Shown here: positions 49,997-59,282 of the stretch, piece after piece
How positions within the stretch are numbered: position 1 is the stretch's first letter
How the letters are laid out: each line of letters starts with the position of its first letter
Source: Anaerofustis butyriciformans
GTDB lineage: Bacteria; Bacillota; Clostridia; Eubacteriales; Anaerofustaceae
Direction of reading: 5' to 3'
NCBI RefSeq assembly: GCF_036289385.1
Contig: NZ_JAYFFH010000003.1
Span: 1-64,000 of the forward strand
Length of the DNA stretch: 64,000 bases
Translations under genes and position numbers: made by a program
The notes under the pieces: model-generated
Databases searched by the model: none
The model's input: only the letters and a program-made list of their open reading frames with translations
Told to the model about the DNA's origin: nothing

Positions 49997-50665
49997 ATGA
50001 TTTATAACGTACTTACGCTTTATCCTGAAATGATAGAAGCATATAAAGATGTGGGCATTATAGGAAGAGGGGTAAAAAACAACAAACTTGAAATAAATGC
50101 GATAAATATAAGAGATTATTCAAAGGATAAACACAGAAGAGTAGATGATGAAATTTACGGGGGAGGAGCAGGAATGCTTATGAAAGCAGAACCTGTTTAT
50201 GACTGTGTAACTGACATAAAAAAACAAAGAAATGTTCCCGTTATATATTTTTCTCCAAGAGGAAAAGTTTTTAACAGTGCTCTTGCGAACGAATATGCAA
50301 AACTTGATGAAGTTATACTTTTATGTGGTCACTATGAAGGAATCGATCAGAGAGCCATAGACCTTTGTGTAGACGAAGAAATATGTATAGGGGATTATAT
50401 TTTAACAGGAGGGCATATTGCGGCAATGGTATTTATGGATACAGTAAGCCGATATGTTGACGGAGTTCTTGGAAACAGTGAAAGTTATAAAAACGAGAGT
50501 TTTGAAAATGGAATGCTTGAGGCAAGTCAGTATACAAGACCAGAAGAGTTTATGGGGCTTAAAGTTCCACCTGTTTTACTTAGCGGACATCATAAAAAAA
50601 TAGAAGAATATATGAATGAAGAATCATTGAAAGAAACGAAAAAAAGAAGAGAAGATTTACTTTAA
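49997..50665 (+). CDS. trmD: tRNA (guanine-N1)-methyltransferase TrmD
   Basis: This encodes 222 residues. The SAM-binding trefoil-knot region has ILLCGHYEGIDQRAIDL and EICIGDYILTGGHIAAMVFMD; also YGGGAGMLMKAEPV and YTRPEEFMGLKVPPVLLSGHH. It methylates G37 of tRNA. Normally rplS follows; here a terminator does. Confidence 0.96.
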   Translation: MIYNVLTLYPEMIEAYKDVGIIGRGVKNNKLEINAINIRDYSKDKHRRVDDEIYGGGAGMLMKAEPVYDCVTDIKKQRNVPVIYFSPRGKVFNSALANEYAKLDEVILLCGHYEGIDQRAIDLCVDEEICIGDYILTGGHIAAMVFMDTVSRYVDGVLGNSESYKNESFENGMLEASQYTRPEEFMGLKVPPVLLSGHHKKIEEYMNEESLKETKKRREDLL

Positions 50666-50692
50666 AAAAGCTGTGGAGTTCCACAGCTTTTA
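50664..50692. terminator. Bidirectional terminator after trmD
   Basis: AAAAAAGCTGTGGA pairs with TCCACAGCTTTT around GT. The convergent ferredoxin gene ends in it. Confidence 0.9.
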
Positions 50693-51511
50693 AAATATTT
50701 CGTTTTCTGCTCTTCTTTGATACATTTCTTCAAGTTCGCTTTTATGATATAAATATCCTTCATCATCATAATACCTTGCACCCATAGGACATTTTTTTAT
50801 ACATGCACCGCATTTTATGCATATATTATTATACTTTGCTACGTTGTCTTTATCTATTGAACCCATAGGGCAGACTTCTACGCATAACTTACAATTATCA
50901 CATTTATGATTTACTTTTGGAAGTACTTTTCTTATATCTATAAAATTCCCTTTTCTGTCTCTTGGTTTGTAATATGTACGTATAGGGTTTTCTCCTTTTA
51001 CATTTACAGGTGAAATATCGGTTATTTTTTCTTTTTCTATTCTTTTTAAAATTAAATCACATAATTTATTTACTTCTTTAAAATCTTCACTGTCCGGTCT
51101 TCCTTTTGCAAGAGTATATGAAAAAGAATGTTCTCCTACAAATGCTCCGGCTGCAATAGAATGAAAGTTGTTAAATTCCAAAATGTTTCTAAGTTCAATT
51201 AATGAATCATCATAATTTCTATTTCCAAATAAAACTATCGGAACGCATAAAGAATTGTTCCCTTTAATGTTGTTTGTTATAAATGGAAGCAGTACGTTTG
51301 GAATTCTTCCTGCATAAGTAGGTATTCCAAAAATAACAAGTTCATCACTATTAAATTCAAAATTTTTTTCTCTTTCATTTTTGTTTGCAAAGTTTATTAT
51401 ATTGGTTTCTATCTCTAAATTTTTACTTAATTTATCTGTAATATACTCACATATTTTCTTTGTTGTATCAGTTGCACTAAAGTACATAGCTGTTATTTTA
51501 TTTATTTTCAT
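50690..51511 (-). CDS. EFR1-type protein: flavodoxin-like plus 2x[4Fe-4S]
   Basis: This encodes 273 residues. The N-terminal flavodoxin-like domain has MYFSATDTTKKICEYI (phosphate loop) and ELVIFGIPTYAGRIP. The C-terminus has two clusters, CDNCKLCVEVCP and CIKCGACIKKCP. The EFR1 family is widespread in anaerobes and presumably moves electrons between FMN and the clusters. It is the downstream end of a leftward cluster with GNAT, pentapeptide and radical SAM genes. Confidence 0.88.
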   Translation of the reverse strand: MKINKITAMYFSATDTTKKICEYITDKLSKNLEIETNIINFANKNEREKNFEFNSDELVIFGIPTYAGRIPNVLLPFITNNIKGNNSLCVPIVLFGNRNYDDSLIELRNILEFNNFHSIAAGAFVGEHSFSYTLAKGRPDSEDFKEVNKLCDLILKRIEKEKITDISPVNVKGENPIRTYYKPRDRKGNFIDIRKVLPKVNHKCDNCKLCVEVCPMGSIDKDNVAKYNNICIKCGACIKKCPMGARYYDDEGYLYHKSELEEMYQRRAENEIF

Positions 51512-51521
51512 GGCTTTCTCC

Positions 51522-51968
51522 TTATAGGATTTTTTTTAGATAAATCATATCTTTTAGTTTTATGTTATCTTCGTATATTTCATGGTCGTAATTATTTAAA
51601 AAGTAGTTTCTTATTCTTTTAATTGGTTTAAATCCAAGGCTTTGATAAAAATTAAGTGACTTTTTCGTTTCTCCTGTTCCTACAATCATTATACTTGCTT
51701 TTTTCTTATACATTTCAAAAATAAATTTAATCAGCTTTGCTCCATATCCTTTATGCTGGTATTTAGGTAAAATGGAAATATTTTTTATTTCAAATATTTT
51801 GCCGGATATCCTTTTTATACATATTTGACCTATAATATCTTCATTTTCTTTTGCGATATACATATCGCTTTTACTAAGATATTTTTTAATTAAATCGTAA
51901 TTTTCATCTCCTAAATATAAAAGGTCGAGATATTTTTCTTTCTTTAAATTTACTTTTTGTATTTTCAT
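51522..51968 (-). CDS. GNAT-family N-acetyltransferase
   Basis: This encodes 148 residues. The acetyl-CoA loop is ILPKYQHKGYGAKLIKFI (Q-x-x-G-x-G), with the preceding strand KIFEIKNISI and a later NFYQSLGFKPI. The acceptor is unknown. It lies 10 bases upstream of the EFR1 gene and 13 bases downstream of the pentapeptide gene. Confidence 0.85.
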   Translation of the reverse strand: MKIQKVNLKKEKYLDLLYLGDENYDLIKKYLSKSDMYIAKENEDIIGQICIKRISGKIFEIKNISILPKYQHKGYGAKLIKFIFEMYKKKASIMIVGTGETKKSLNFYQSLGFKPIKRIRNYFLNNYDHEIYEDNIKLKDMIYLKKIL

Positions 51969-51981
51969 ATTTCCCCTCTAT

Positions 51982-52629
51982 TTAAACTATTTTTATTCCA
52001 AGAAGTTTTGCAAGCTCTATAGCTTGTATTTCATTTACTTTAATTCCTTTTAATTCTTTAAAATTATCAGATAAAATTATACCTTCAATATTGCTTGTTG
52101 AAAAATCAATTCCTGCAAGTTTTGTATTAAAAAAGTTTGTTAAAATGAATTTACATTCTTTTATTTTAATTTTTTTCATAGTGCTATCACTTATAGTTGC
52201 GTTTGTAAAATCAGAAAAATTAAAATTTACATGATTAAAAGAAGTCTGCATGAATACTGTATATTGCAAATTTGAGTTTATAATTTCTGCATCTTTTATA
52301 ATTGCTTTGTTAAAATCTCCGCCGAGAAATTTTGAACTTTCAAAATGTATTTTTGAAAAATAACCTTCACTAAAATTGCTATTTGAAAAATCGCAGTTTT
52401 TGAAAATCACGTTTACAAAACCGCTTTTTTCAAAATCACAATTTAAAAATCTGCAATGTTCAAATATAGTATCACTAAAATTTATGTTAGAAAAATCATA
52501 ATTATCAAGGTTTTGATTTTTTATGATTTTTTCTTCAATATCAGTATCATTTTCTCTTGCTTCATTGACTATATTTTGTATATCGTTTATTTGAATAAAG
52601 TCATGTAAATTTAAATCTATATTGCTCAT
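51982..52629 (-). CDS. Pentapeptide repeat protein
   Basis: This encodes 215 residues. Residues 45-185 are tandem A(D/N)LXX-like pentapeptides, here mostly with Phe at the centre (for example YDFSN INFSD, CRFLN CDFEK, CDFSN SNFSE), forming a right-handed quadrilateral helix. Some family members (Qnr/McbG) mimic DNA and protect gyrase; others have no known role. This one has a helical N-terminus and a C-terminal IKVNEIQAIELAKLLGIKIV, as in McbG/Qnr types. Confidence 0.88.
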   Translation of the reverse strand: MSNIDLNLHDFIQINDIQNIVNEARENDTDIEEKIIKNQNLDNYDFSNINFSDTIFEHCRFLNCDFEKSGFVNVIFKNCDFSNSNFSEGYFSKIHFESSKFLGGDFNKAIIKDAEIINSNLQYTVFMQTSFNHVNFNFSDFTNATISDSTMKKIKIKECKFILTNFFNTKLAGIDFSTSNIEGIILSDNFKELKGIKVNEIQAIELAKLLGIKIV

Positions 52630-52646
52630 TTATGTTTCCTTTATTT

Positions 52647-53537
52647 TTAGAATAGACTCATTTGTGTTTTATTATAGCCTTTTTTAATTATTTCATCTAT
52701 TTTTTTATGGTCATATTCAATATTGTTTTTTATGCATTCATTTACAAATATATCCCAAAGCTTTTCTCTGTTTGTGGAACAGCACCAGTATTTATCTTGA
52801 AAGGTGTTAATATATTTGTCTTTTACTTTTGGAAAAAGCTCATCAAGTTTCGAATAATAATACATTCTTTGATTATCTCTTAATGAAACACAAAAATCTT
52901 TATAGGCGTAAATATAGCTTGCATTATATATTTTTGCAAGTTTTACCATATTAATTATATTTTCTTTTGTGTCATTTATAAATGGTAATGTTGGAGTCAT
53001 TAACACTCCTGTTGTAATATTATCGCTCCTAAGCTTTTTTACTGCTTTAAAGCGTTTTGTGCTTGATGGCGCATTTGGTTCTATTTTTTTTGCTAAGTTA
53101 TCTGATGCAGTTGTTATGGTAATATTCACACAGACTATTGAGTGTTTTGCTATGTCTTTTAGTATTTGGGTATCTCTTGTGATTAAATCTGATTTTGTTA
53201 TTATACTTACACCAAAACCATATCTGTTAATAAGCTCTAATGATTTTCTTGTTAAATTTAATTCTTTTTCAAAAGGGTTATAGGGGTCGCTCATTGCTCC
53301 TGTCATTATAACGCCTTTTTTCTTTTTACTTCGTAGCTCATTTTGCAGTATATTTATAGCATTTTCTTTATATGATACTTCATCAAAATTTTCGATATTG
53401 TAGCAGTTGCTTCTACTGTCACAGTATATACAGCCATGCACACATCCTCTATATAAATTCATATTATAATTTGAACAAAACCAACCTGATTGATTATATC
53501 CAGAAAGAATTGTTTTAGCTGAAATTGATTTTATCAT
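52647..53537 (-). CDS. SPL-family radical SAM protein
   Basis: This encodes 296 residues. The radical SAM cluster is in RGCVHGCIYCDSRSNCY (C-x3-C-x2-C). GAMSDPYNPFEKELNLTRKSLELI and SIITKSDLITRDTQIL match COG1533, the family that includes spore photoproduct lyase-like enzymes, though it lacks the longer N-terminal region of true SplB. Substrate not known. It is the first gene of the leftward cluster. Confidence 0.88.
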   Translation of the reverse strand: MIKSISAKTILSGYNQSGWFCSNYNMNLYRGCVHGCIYCDSRSNCYNIENFDEVSYKENAINILQNELRSKKKKGVIMTGAMSDPYNPFEKELNLTRKSLELINRYGFGVSIITKSDLITRDTQILKDIAKHSIVCVNITITTASDNLAKKIEPNAPSSTKRFKAVKKLRSDNITTGVLMTPTLPFINDTKENIINMVKLAKIYNASYIYAYKDFCVSLRDNQRMYYYSKLDELFPKVKDKYINTFQDKYWCCSTNREKLWDIFVNECIKNNIEYDHKKIDEIIKKGYNKTQMSLF

Positions 53538-53623
53538 TTTATTTACCTGTTTTAATTAATAAAAAACCCACAAATATAGTTTTGTATACTTGCAGGGTAT
53601 TATTTATATATTAAATTATAAGA

Positions 53624-53959
53624 TTATTTTAAATATTTGTTTCTTATAAATTCAAGATCGTCATATAATAAATCTTGTTTTGTCATAAAAAATTCATCTT
53701 GTTTTCCGCCATTGGCAAAATAATCCATATAAATAGCTGCTTTAGTTAAAACCCTGTCTTCCATTATATCATTTCTGGCTTCTAGGTTTGCTATTGCAAT
53801 TGTCATGAATAATTTATACATTCCCATAACGGGTTTTTTGGGATCATGAAGTAATATGTCTGTAATTTCTTCCATAGAAAGTCCGTCTTTTAATACTTCG
53901 TATGTGTTGTTAACTTCTTCTTTAACTAGTTTATAGCTGTTGTTTGCGTTAATTCTCAT
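53624..53959 (-). CDS. Helical protein, unknown
   Basis: This encodes 111 residues with AAAGGAG upstream. It is almost wholly helical (SMEEITDILLHDPKKPVMGMYKLFMTIAIANLEARNDIM) and acidic. It has no cysteines or membrane segment. It lies alone between the radical SAM gene and the divergent aminotransferase. No family recognised. Confidence 0.6.
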   Translation of the reverse strand: MRINANNSYKLVKEEVNNTYEVLKDGLSMEEITDILLHDPKKPVMGMYKLFMTIAIANLEARNDIMEDRVLTKAAIYMDYFANGGKQDEFFMTKQDLLYDDLEFIRNKYLK

Positions 53960-54067
53960 ATTAAATCACTCCTTTTATTATATTATACTTTAAATTTTTT
54001 AAATTACTACTATTTAAAAAAAAAATTTGATATAATCATGGTATTAAATGGAGTGGGAGGATAAGAT

Positions 54068-55315
54068 ATGTCGAAAAATATGGTTGCGGATCATGCTATA
54101 AGACCCGTAGAGAATGATACTATTTTTACAATTTCAGCAAAGGCAAGTGAAGCCGTAAAAAAATACGGTTCTGACAAGGTAATAAATTCTTCAATGGGCG
54201 TGCTTTTGGAAGATAATGGAGATTTTGTGGCATTTAAAAGTGTTTATGATTATTTGGAAAGCTTGGATGCACCTAAAATTGCTGCTTATGCAAGCATAGA
54301 AGGAGATAAAGATTTTTTAAAGGCCGTAAAAAAAGCATGTTTTAAAGATCATATGCCAAATGCTTATATAGAAGCTGTTGCGACACCGGGAGGTTCTGGA
54401 GCAATACATCACAGCGTATTTAATTATACAAATATTGGAGATACAGTTATAACATCAAGTTTATATTGGGATCCATATAATACAATTTGTCTTGAAAGCG
54501 GAAGAAAACTTGATACATATAATATGTTTAACGAAAATGGCGGACTTGATATTGATGCTTTTAAAGAAAAGTTTAATTATTATTTAACTAAACAAAAAAG
54601 ACTTTTAACAATATTTAATACACCTGCGCATAATCCAACAGGATATTCTGTTTCAGATGAAGAGTGGGATGAAATTTTAGTAGTATTAAAAGAAGCTGCA
54701 AAGGATAAAGACAATAAGATAATTGTTCTTGTTGATATTGCATATATTGATTTTTGCGATGAAAAATTTAATAGACGTAAATTTATGGAAAAATTTGCGG
54801 GTCTTGATGAAAATATTCTTATTTTATTTGCGTTCTCTGCTTCAAAAGGTTATACAATGTATGGACTTAGAAATGGAGCTTTATTATGTGTAACATCAAA
54901 AGAAGAAATTGCAAAAGAATTTTTCTATACAAATTTACATTCAAACAGAGGAACTTGGTCAAACGGAACAAAAGGAGCCATGAGAGTTCTTACTGATATT
55001 ATAAATGATGAAAATCTTGGCAATAATTTTATTAAGGAAAGAGACCACTATGTAAAAATGCTTAGAAGAAGAGCAGATGTATTTTTACAAAAAAGCGAGG
55101 AAGTAGGTCTTAAATTGTATCCTTACAAAGATGGTTTCTTTGTTTGTATTCCGTGTAAAGATCCGGTAAAAGCGGCAGATTTATTAATGGAGGAAAATGT
55201 TTTTGTAATTCCTCTTCAAACGGGACTTAGATTTGCTCTTTGTGCTGTTGGAGAAGAAAAGTGTGCTTTAGCACCAAAAATAATAAAAGAAGTTTTAAAC
55301 AAATGGGATGAATAA
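54068..55315 (+). CDS. PLP-dependent aminotransferase, class I/II
   Basis: This encodes 415 residues with GGGAGGA upstream. Fold type I motifs: VATPGGSGAIHHSVFNYT, the NTPAHNPTGYSV loop, LVDIAYIDF (Asp for the PLP nitrogen), and the Schiff-base Lys in FSASKGYTMYGLRNG. The pattern is close to aromatic/aspartate aminotransferases. The next gene starts 8 bases before its stop. Confidence 0.92.
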   Translation: MSKNMVADHAIRPVENDTIFTISAKASEAVKKYGSDKVINSSMGVLLEDNGDFVAFKSVYDYLESLDAPKIAAYASIEGDKDFLKAVKKACFKDHMPNAYIEAVATPGGSGAIHHSVFNYTNIGDTVITSSLYWDPYNTICLESGRKLDTYNMFNENGGLDIDAFKEKFNYYLTKQKRLLTIFNTPAHNPTGYSVSDEEWDEILVVLKEAAKDKDNKIIVLVDIAYIDFCDEKFNRRKFMEKFAGLDENILILFAFSASKGYTMYGLRNGALLCVTSKEEIAKEFFYTNLHSNRGTWSNGTKGAMRVLTDIINDENLGNNFIKERDHYVKMLRRRADVFLQKSEEVGLKLYPYKDGFFVCIPCKDPVKAADLLMEENVFVIPLQTGLRFALCAVGEEKCALAPKIIKEVLNKWDE

Positions 55316-56747
55316 AAAGAAAAGAAAATCATTAAAAGATATTTTTAATGGAAAAAAGAGAGATACTTTAAAAAATAAAAGTAGATCTTTAAGCTCTGCT
55401 TCTTTTCGATATGAGCAAAGTAATTCTAATAAAAGGAGAAAAGTTTGCGTTCGGAAAAGAAACGATGGGCTTAGCAGACAATTAAAAAGAATAAAAAAAC
55501 AAGTTAAATATAATATAGGTACTTTTTTACAAAGGATAGCGGGAAGAGAAAATATATCTTCTAATAAAGACACAAGGCATATTAGTAAAAATCCTAATGC
55601 TGTAAGAAGACCGGTTAAAAGAGTTGAACCTTATGAAAGAAGATCTTCTTATGGTAGTTATCGTACTTCGACAGTTGATACAAGAAGAAGGATTGCAAGA
55701 AGGCGAAGACGTACTATTGTAAAATTAAAACGTATATTTTTTATAGCTTTTGTTTTTATTGCTGTTTTTCTTTTTAGTTTTATTGTATATTACAAGCCTT
55801 TTAAAACTACGGTAGTAGGAGATGTAACATTAAGAGGTGATGTAACATATAAGACTCAAATTATAGGTGTCGATACAAAGACTATAAAAACCGGTACCAA
55901 TTATGCATTTAATGTTAAAAATGTCATAGAAGACCACTTTAATAATAAAGTAATTGATAATGTAGATAAAAGTTTAATTACAATTAATGTGACAAGTGAA
56001 AATTTAAAAAATAATGTTAGTGTAAATAAAAATGTAATTAATATTGATGATAGTGTTACAAGTGGCAGTGTCTTAAATATGGTTGTTAGTTATAAAAAAT
56101 TAAGTAAATCATATAGTTATATTGTAAAAGATAACTTAAGTGAGGAAATTGATAAAAATATGATTATAACTAACCCTAACGAATATGATGCTGTTGTTAA
56201 TAAACAAAGGCACTTGTCATCAAGTTACAAGCCTTCGGACCTTGTAAAGCCAAATATTGATTTTATGCAGTCCAATGAATCTGTAATGTATCTTAGAAAA
56301 GAAGCTGCAAAAGCACTTGAAGAACTTTGTAAAGCTGCTCAAAGTTCTGGTTATAAGTTTTATGGTGTAAGTGGATTTAGGTCATATAGTTTACAAGTTG
56401 ATGTTTATAAAGATAATATTGCCCAGTATGGTAATGAAGAAGATGCCAATTTTTACTCTGCAAAACCGGGAGAGAGCGAACATCAATTGGGGCTTTCTAT
56501 GGATGTAAGTACAAAAGAAGTAAATTACCAGCTTGTGGAAAGTTTAGGAGATACTCCTGCGGGAAAATGGCTTGAAGAAAATTGTTATAAATATGGTTTT
56601 ATAATAAGATTCCCTGAAAATAAGGAAAAAATAACAGGGTATAGCTATGAGCCTTGGCATATAAGATACGTCGGAAAAGATTTAGCAAAAATAATTCATG
56701 ATAATAATTTAACTTTAGAGGAATATTTTGAAAGTGATAAATACTAA
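55308..56747 (+). CDS. Membrane-anchored VanY-type D-Ala-D-Ala carboxypeptidase
   Basis: This encodes 479 residues. Residues 1-140 are a Lys/Arg/Ser-rich cytoplasmic segment ending in RRRRR; residues 143-161 are one membrane helix. Then comes an outer domain (165-300) and the M15B peptidase domain (about 320-465) with SEHQLGLSMDVS (His, Asp) and EPWHIRYVG (His). It trims terminal D-Ala from wall precursors. The long basic N-terminus is unusual. It overlaps the aminotransferase by 8 bases and the next gene by 20. Confidence 0.9.
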   Translation: MNKKKRKSLKDIFNGKKRDTLKNKSRSLSSASFRYEQSNSNKRRKVCVRKRNDGLSRQLKRIKKQVKYNIGTFLQRIAGRENISSNKDTRHISKNPNAVRRPVKRVEPYERRSSYGSYRTSTVDTRRRIARRRRRTIVKLKRIFFIAFVFIAVFLFSFIVYYKPFKTTVVGDVTLRGDVTYKTQIIGVDTKTIKTGTNYAFNVKNVIEDHFNNKVIDNVDKSLITINVTSENLKNNVSVNKNVINIDDSVTSGSVLNMVVSYKKLSKSYSYIVKDNLSEEIDKNMIITNPNEYDAVVNKQRHLSSSYKPSDLVKPNIDFMQSNESVMYLRKEAAKALEELCKAAQSSGYKFYGVSGFRSYSLQVDVYKDNIAQYGNEEDANFYSAKPGESEHQLGLSMDVSTKEVNYQLVESLGDTPAGKWLEENCYKYGFIIRFPENKEKITGYSYEPWHIRYVGKDLAKIIHDNNLTLEEYFESDKY

Positions 56748-57648
56748 TAAATTCAGCACAGTATACGAATATACGGTAGGGAAAAAATACGAGGGGGAGA
56801 ATATATATTCATTTTTGGAAAATGAATATGATTATTCTTCCAGAACCTTTAGATATATAATAAGAGAGGGAAAGCTTCTTGTTAATGACAAAGAAGCTTT
56901 GTTTGTTGATGTTTTAAAAGAAAATGATAATATAAAAATATTTTTCCCTATTGAAAAAGCAGATGCTCCATCAAGTGATATCGATATTAATATTATATAT
57001 GAAGATGATGATATAGTGGTTATAAACAAAGAAAGCGGTATGGTTGTTCATGTTACCCGTTCACATCCTCTCGATACTCTTCAAAATGCCATTTATTATA
57101 AGTGGGATAAAGAAGGCAAACATCTTAAAACAAGGTTTGTTAACAGACTTGATATGGATACTTCTGGACTTGTTGTTATTGCCAAAAATAAGTATGTTCA
57201 TCATTTTATACAAAATCAAAGTATAAGAAATGAAATAGATAAAAGATATCTTCTTATAGCTGAAGGAATACTTGATAAAAAAGAAGGGTACATATCAGCT
57301 CCAATAAAAAGAGAAGAGGGGCATGCTTTAAAAAGAATAGTTAGTGAAGATGGAAAAGAATCCATAACCAAGTATAAAGTAATTGAGGAATTTAATGGAC
57401 ACTCTTTAGTTGAAGCGAAACTTATAACCGGAAGAACTCATCAATTAAGAGTTCATTTCGCTCATATAGGTCATCCTATTTTGGGAGATACACTATATAA
57501 CGAAAATAAAAGCGAATTAATTTCTCATCAAGTTCTTCATGCAAAATCAATATCTTTTGTTCATCCAAGAAGTAAAAAGATGGTAGAATTCAAAGCTGAA
57601 CTTCCCGAAGATGTTGTTTTTGTGATGGGAAAATTAAAAAAGAGTTAA
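56728..57648 (+). CDS. RluD-type pseudouridine synthase
   Basis: This encodes 306 residues from TTG 56728 (AGAGG 7 bases upstream) or GTG 56734. An S4-like RNA-binding N-terminus (SRTFRYIIREGKLLVNDKEA) is followed by the synthase domain with the catalytic Asp in RFVNRLDMDTSGLVVIAK and LITGRTHQLRVHFAHIGHPILGD. It acts on 23S rRNA or a tRNA; which uridine cannot be told. Confidence 0.93.
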   Translation: MKVINTNKFSTVYEYTVGKKYEGENIYSFLENEYDYSSRTFRYIIREGKLLVNDKEALFVDVLKENDNIKIFFPIEKADAPSSDIDINIIYEDDDIVVINKESGMVVHVTRSHPLDTLQNAIYYKWDKEGKHLKTRFVNRLDMDTSGLVVIAKNKYVHHFIQNQSIRNEIDKRYLLIAEGILDKKEGYISAPIKREEGHALKRIVSEDGKESITKYKVIEEFNGHSLVEAKLITGRTHQLRVHFAHIGHPILGDTLYNENKSELISHQVLHAKSISFVHPRSKKMVEFKAELPEDVVFVMGKLKKS

Positions 57649-57713
57649 AATGGTTGAATTTTAGTAATTCGGGTTTATAATAGAAGAAGTACTATTTTCA
57701 GGAGGAAAGTAAT

Positions 57714-59279
57714 TTGAGTGCTAGTAAAAAGAAAAATTATTTAAAAGGAGCTGCTGTTCTTGCTTTTGGGGGAATAGTTGCTAAATTCCTTGGGATGTTT
57801 TTAAAACTTCCTTTGGTAAGAATTCTTGGCGATTTTGGTATGGGGCTATACGGAAACGCATACCCTGTATATACATTTTTACTTGCTATTTCTGTTATAG
57901 GACTTCCGGTTGCTATTTCAAAAATGGTTTCTGAAAGAATAAGTTTAGGAAAATACGATGGTGCGTATAGAGTATTTAAAGTTGCAATTACGACACTTGC
58001 CTTAATAGGTGCTGTATGTACTGCAATAATGATATTTGGAGCACATTTTTTCATATCCGTATTTAAGTGGCATCCAGATACGTATTATTCAATACTTGGT
58101 TTGGCATTTGCACCTCTTTGTGTTTGTATTTTGTCATCATTTAAAGGTTTCTTCCAAGGTATGCAAAATATGACACCTCCAAGTATTTCACAAATAGTTG
58201 AATCAATAACAAGGGTTGTTGTTGGACTTGGTCTTGCTGTATTTTTATATAAACAATTTGGCGTTGCGTTTGGGGCTGCCGGTGCGACTTTTGGTGCTAC
58301 CGCGGGTGCTTTGGTTGCCAGTTTATTCTTATTCTTATGTTTTTTTAAGATAAGACCGAGAATAAAAAGACAAATAAAACATCAAAAAACAAAGTCTACT
58401 GAAGATGTAAAAACTATACTTAAGATTTTAGCTGCAATTGCAATTCCTATTACTATTGCTTCCCTTGTTACTTCTTCAATGAATTTAATTAACTCGTTTA
58501 CTGTTTCTGCATTTTTACAAAAAGCAGGTTTTAGTGTTGAAGAAGCAACAATTTTATGGGGACAATTATCACAAAGAGCTCAGACAATTATAAGTATACC
58601 TCTTATATTATCTTCATCTCTTGCTGCCAGTTTGGTTCCGACAATTTCTGAATCTTTTGTAAGAAAAGATACAGAGCAGATAAGACAAAAAACATTTTTA
58701 ACTTTTAAAGTAGTTTTAATGCTTGCTCTTCCATGTATTGCCGGTCTTATTGTTATGGCAAGTGAAGTTACAACATTATTATTTGGTGATGCGAACGGAG
58801 CAAATATGCTTAGATTGTTATCTATAGGTATAGTGTTTACCATGATATCAACTACAATGCAGGGGATATTACAAGGGGTTGGACTATTGAAAGTTCCTGT
58901 TAAAAACTTGGCTGTAGGTTGTGTTATAAAACTTATTTTAAATGTAATATTAATACAAATTCCTGCATTAAATATATATGGTGCTATTCTTGGGACGTTA
59001 GGCGCCGACTTTGTTGTGGCAAGTCTCGATTATAGAGCTATAAAAAAATTCCTGGGCTCAACATATAAGGGGCTTGGTATGGCTTTTATAAAAAATCTTT
59101 TCTGTGCTGCTGTAATGGGAATTATATGTTTCGCATTAAAAACATTCCTTGCAGGATTTTTGAGTAACAGTATTTTAACGGTTATTGTTATAATTGTTGC
59201 AATTATTGTTTACTTTGCATTAATATATTTTACTAAAGTGCTTAACATAAAAGAAGTAAGAAGTGTTATAGGGAAATAA
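57714..59279 (+). CDS. SpoVB/MurJ-type lipid flippase
   Basis: This encodes 521 residues from TTG 57714 after AGGAGGA. About 14 membrane helices; the start (LKGAAVLAFGGIVAKFLGMFLKLPLVRILG) and GLYGNAYPVYTFLLAISVIGLPVAISKM are typical of the MOP-family SpoVB/YtgP group. MurJ relatives flip lipid II; SpoVB acts in spore cortex formation. Which one this is cannot be decided here. Confidence 0.9.
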   Translation: MSASKKKNYLKGAAVLAFGGIVAKFLGMFLKLPLVRILGDFGMGLYGNAYPVYTFLLAISVIGLPVAISKMVSERISLGKYDGAYRVFKVAITTLALIGAVCTAIMIFGAHFFISVFKWHPDTYYSILGLAFAPLCVCILSSFKGFFQGMQNMTPPSISQIVESITRVVVGLGLAVFLYKQFGVAFGAAGATFGATAGALVASLFLFLCFFKIRPRIKRQIKHQKTKSTEDVKTILKILAAIAIPITIASLVTSSMNLINSFTVSAFLQKAGFSVEEATILWGQLSQRAQTIISIPLILSSSLAASLVPTISESFVRKDTEQIRQKTFLTFKVVLMLALPCIAGLIVMASEVTTLLFGDANGANMLRLLSIGIVFTMISTTMQGILQGVGLLKVPVKNLAVGCVIKLILNVILIQIPALNIYGAILGTLGADFVVASLDYRAIKKFLGSTYKGLGMAFIKNLFCAAVMGIICFALKTFLAGFLSNSILTVIVIIVAIIVYFALIYFTKVLNIKEVRSVIGK

Positions 59280-59282
59280 AAT

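Noticed and set aside
51982..52629. Assigning a qnr resistance gene
   Set aside because: Pentapeptide repeats alone do not show gyrase protection; the repeat pattern is Phe-centred but family placement cannot be made by eye.
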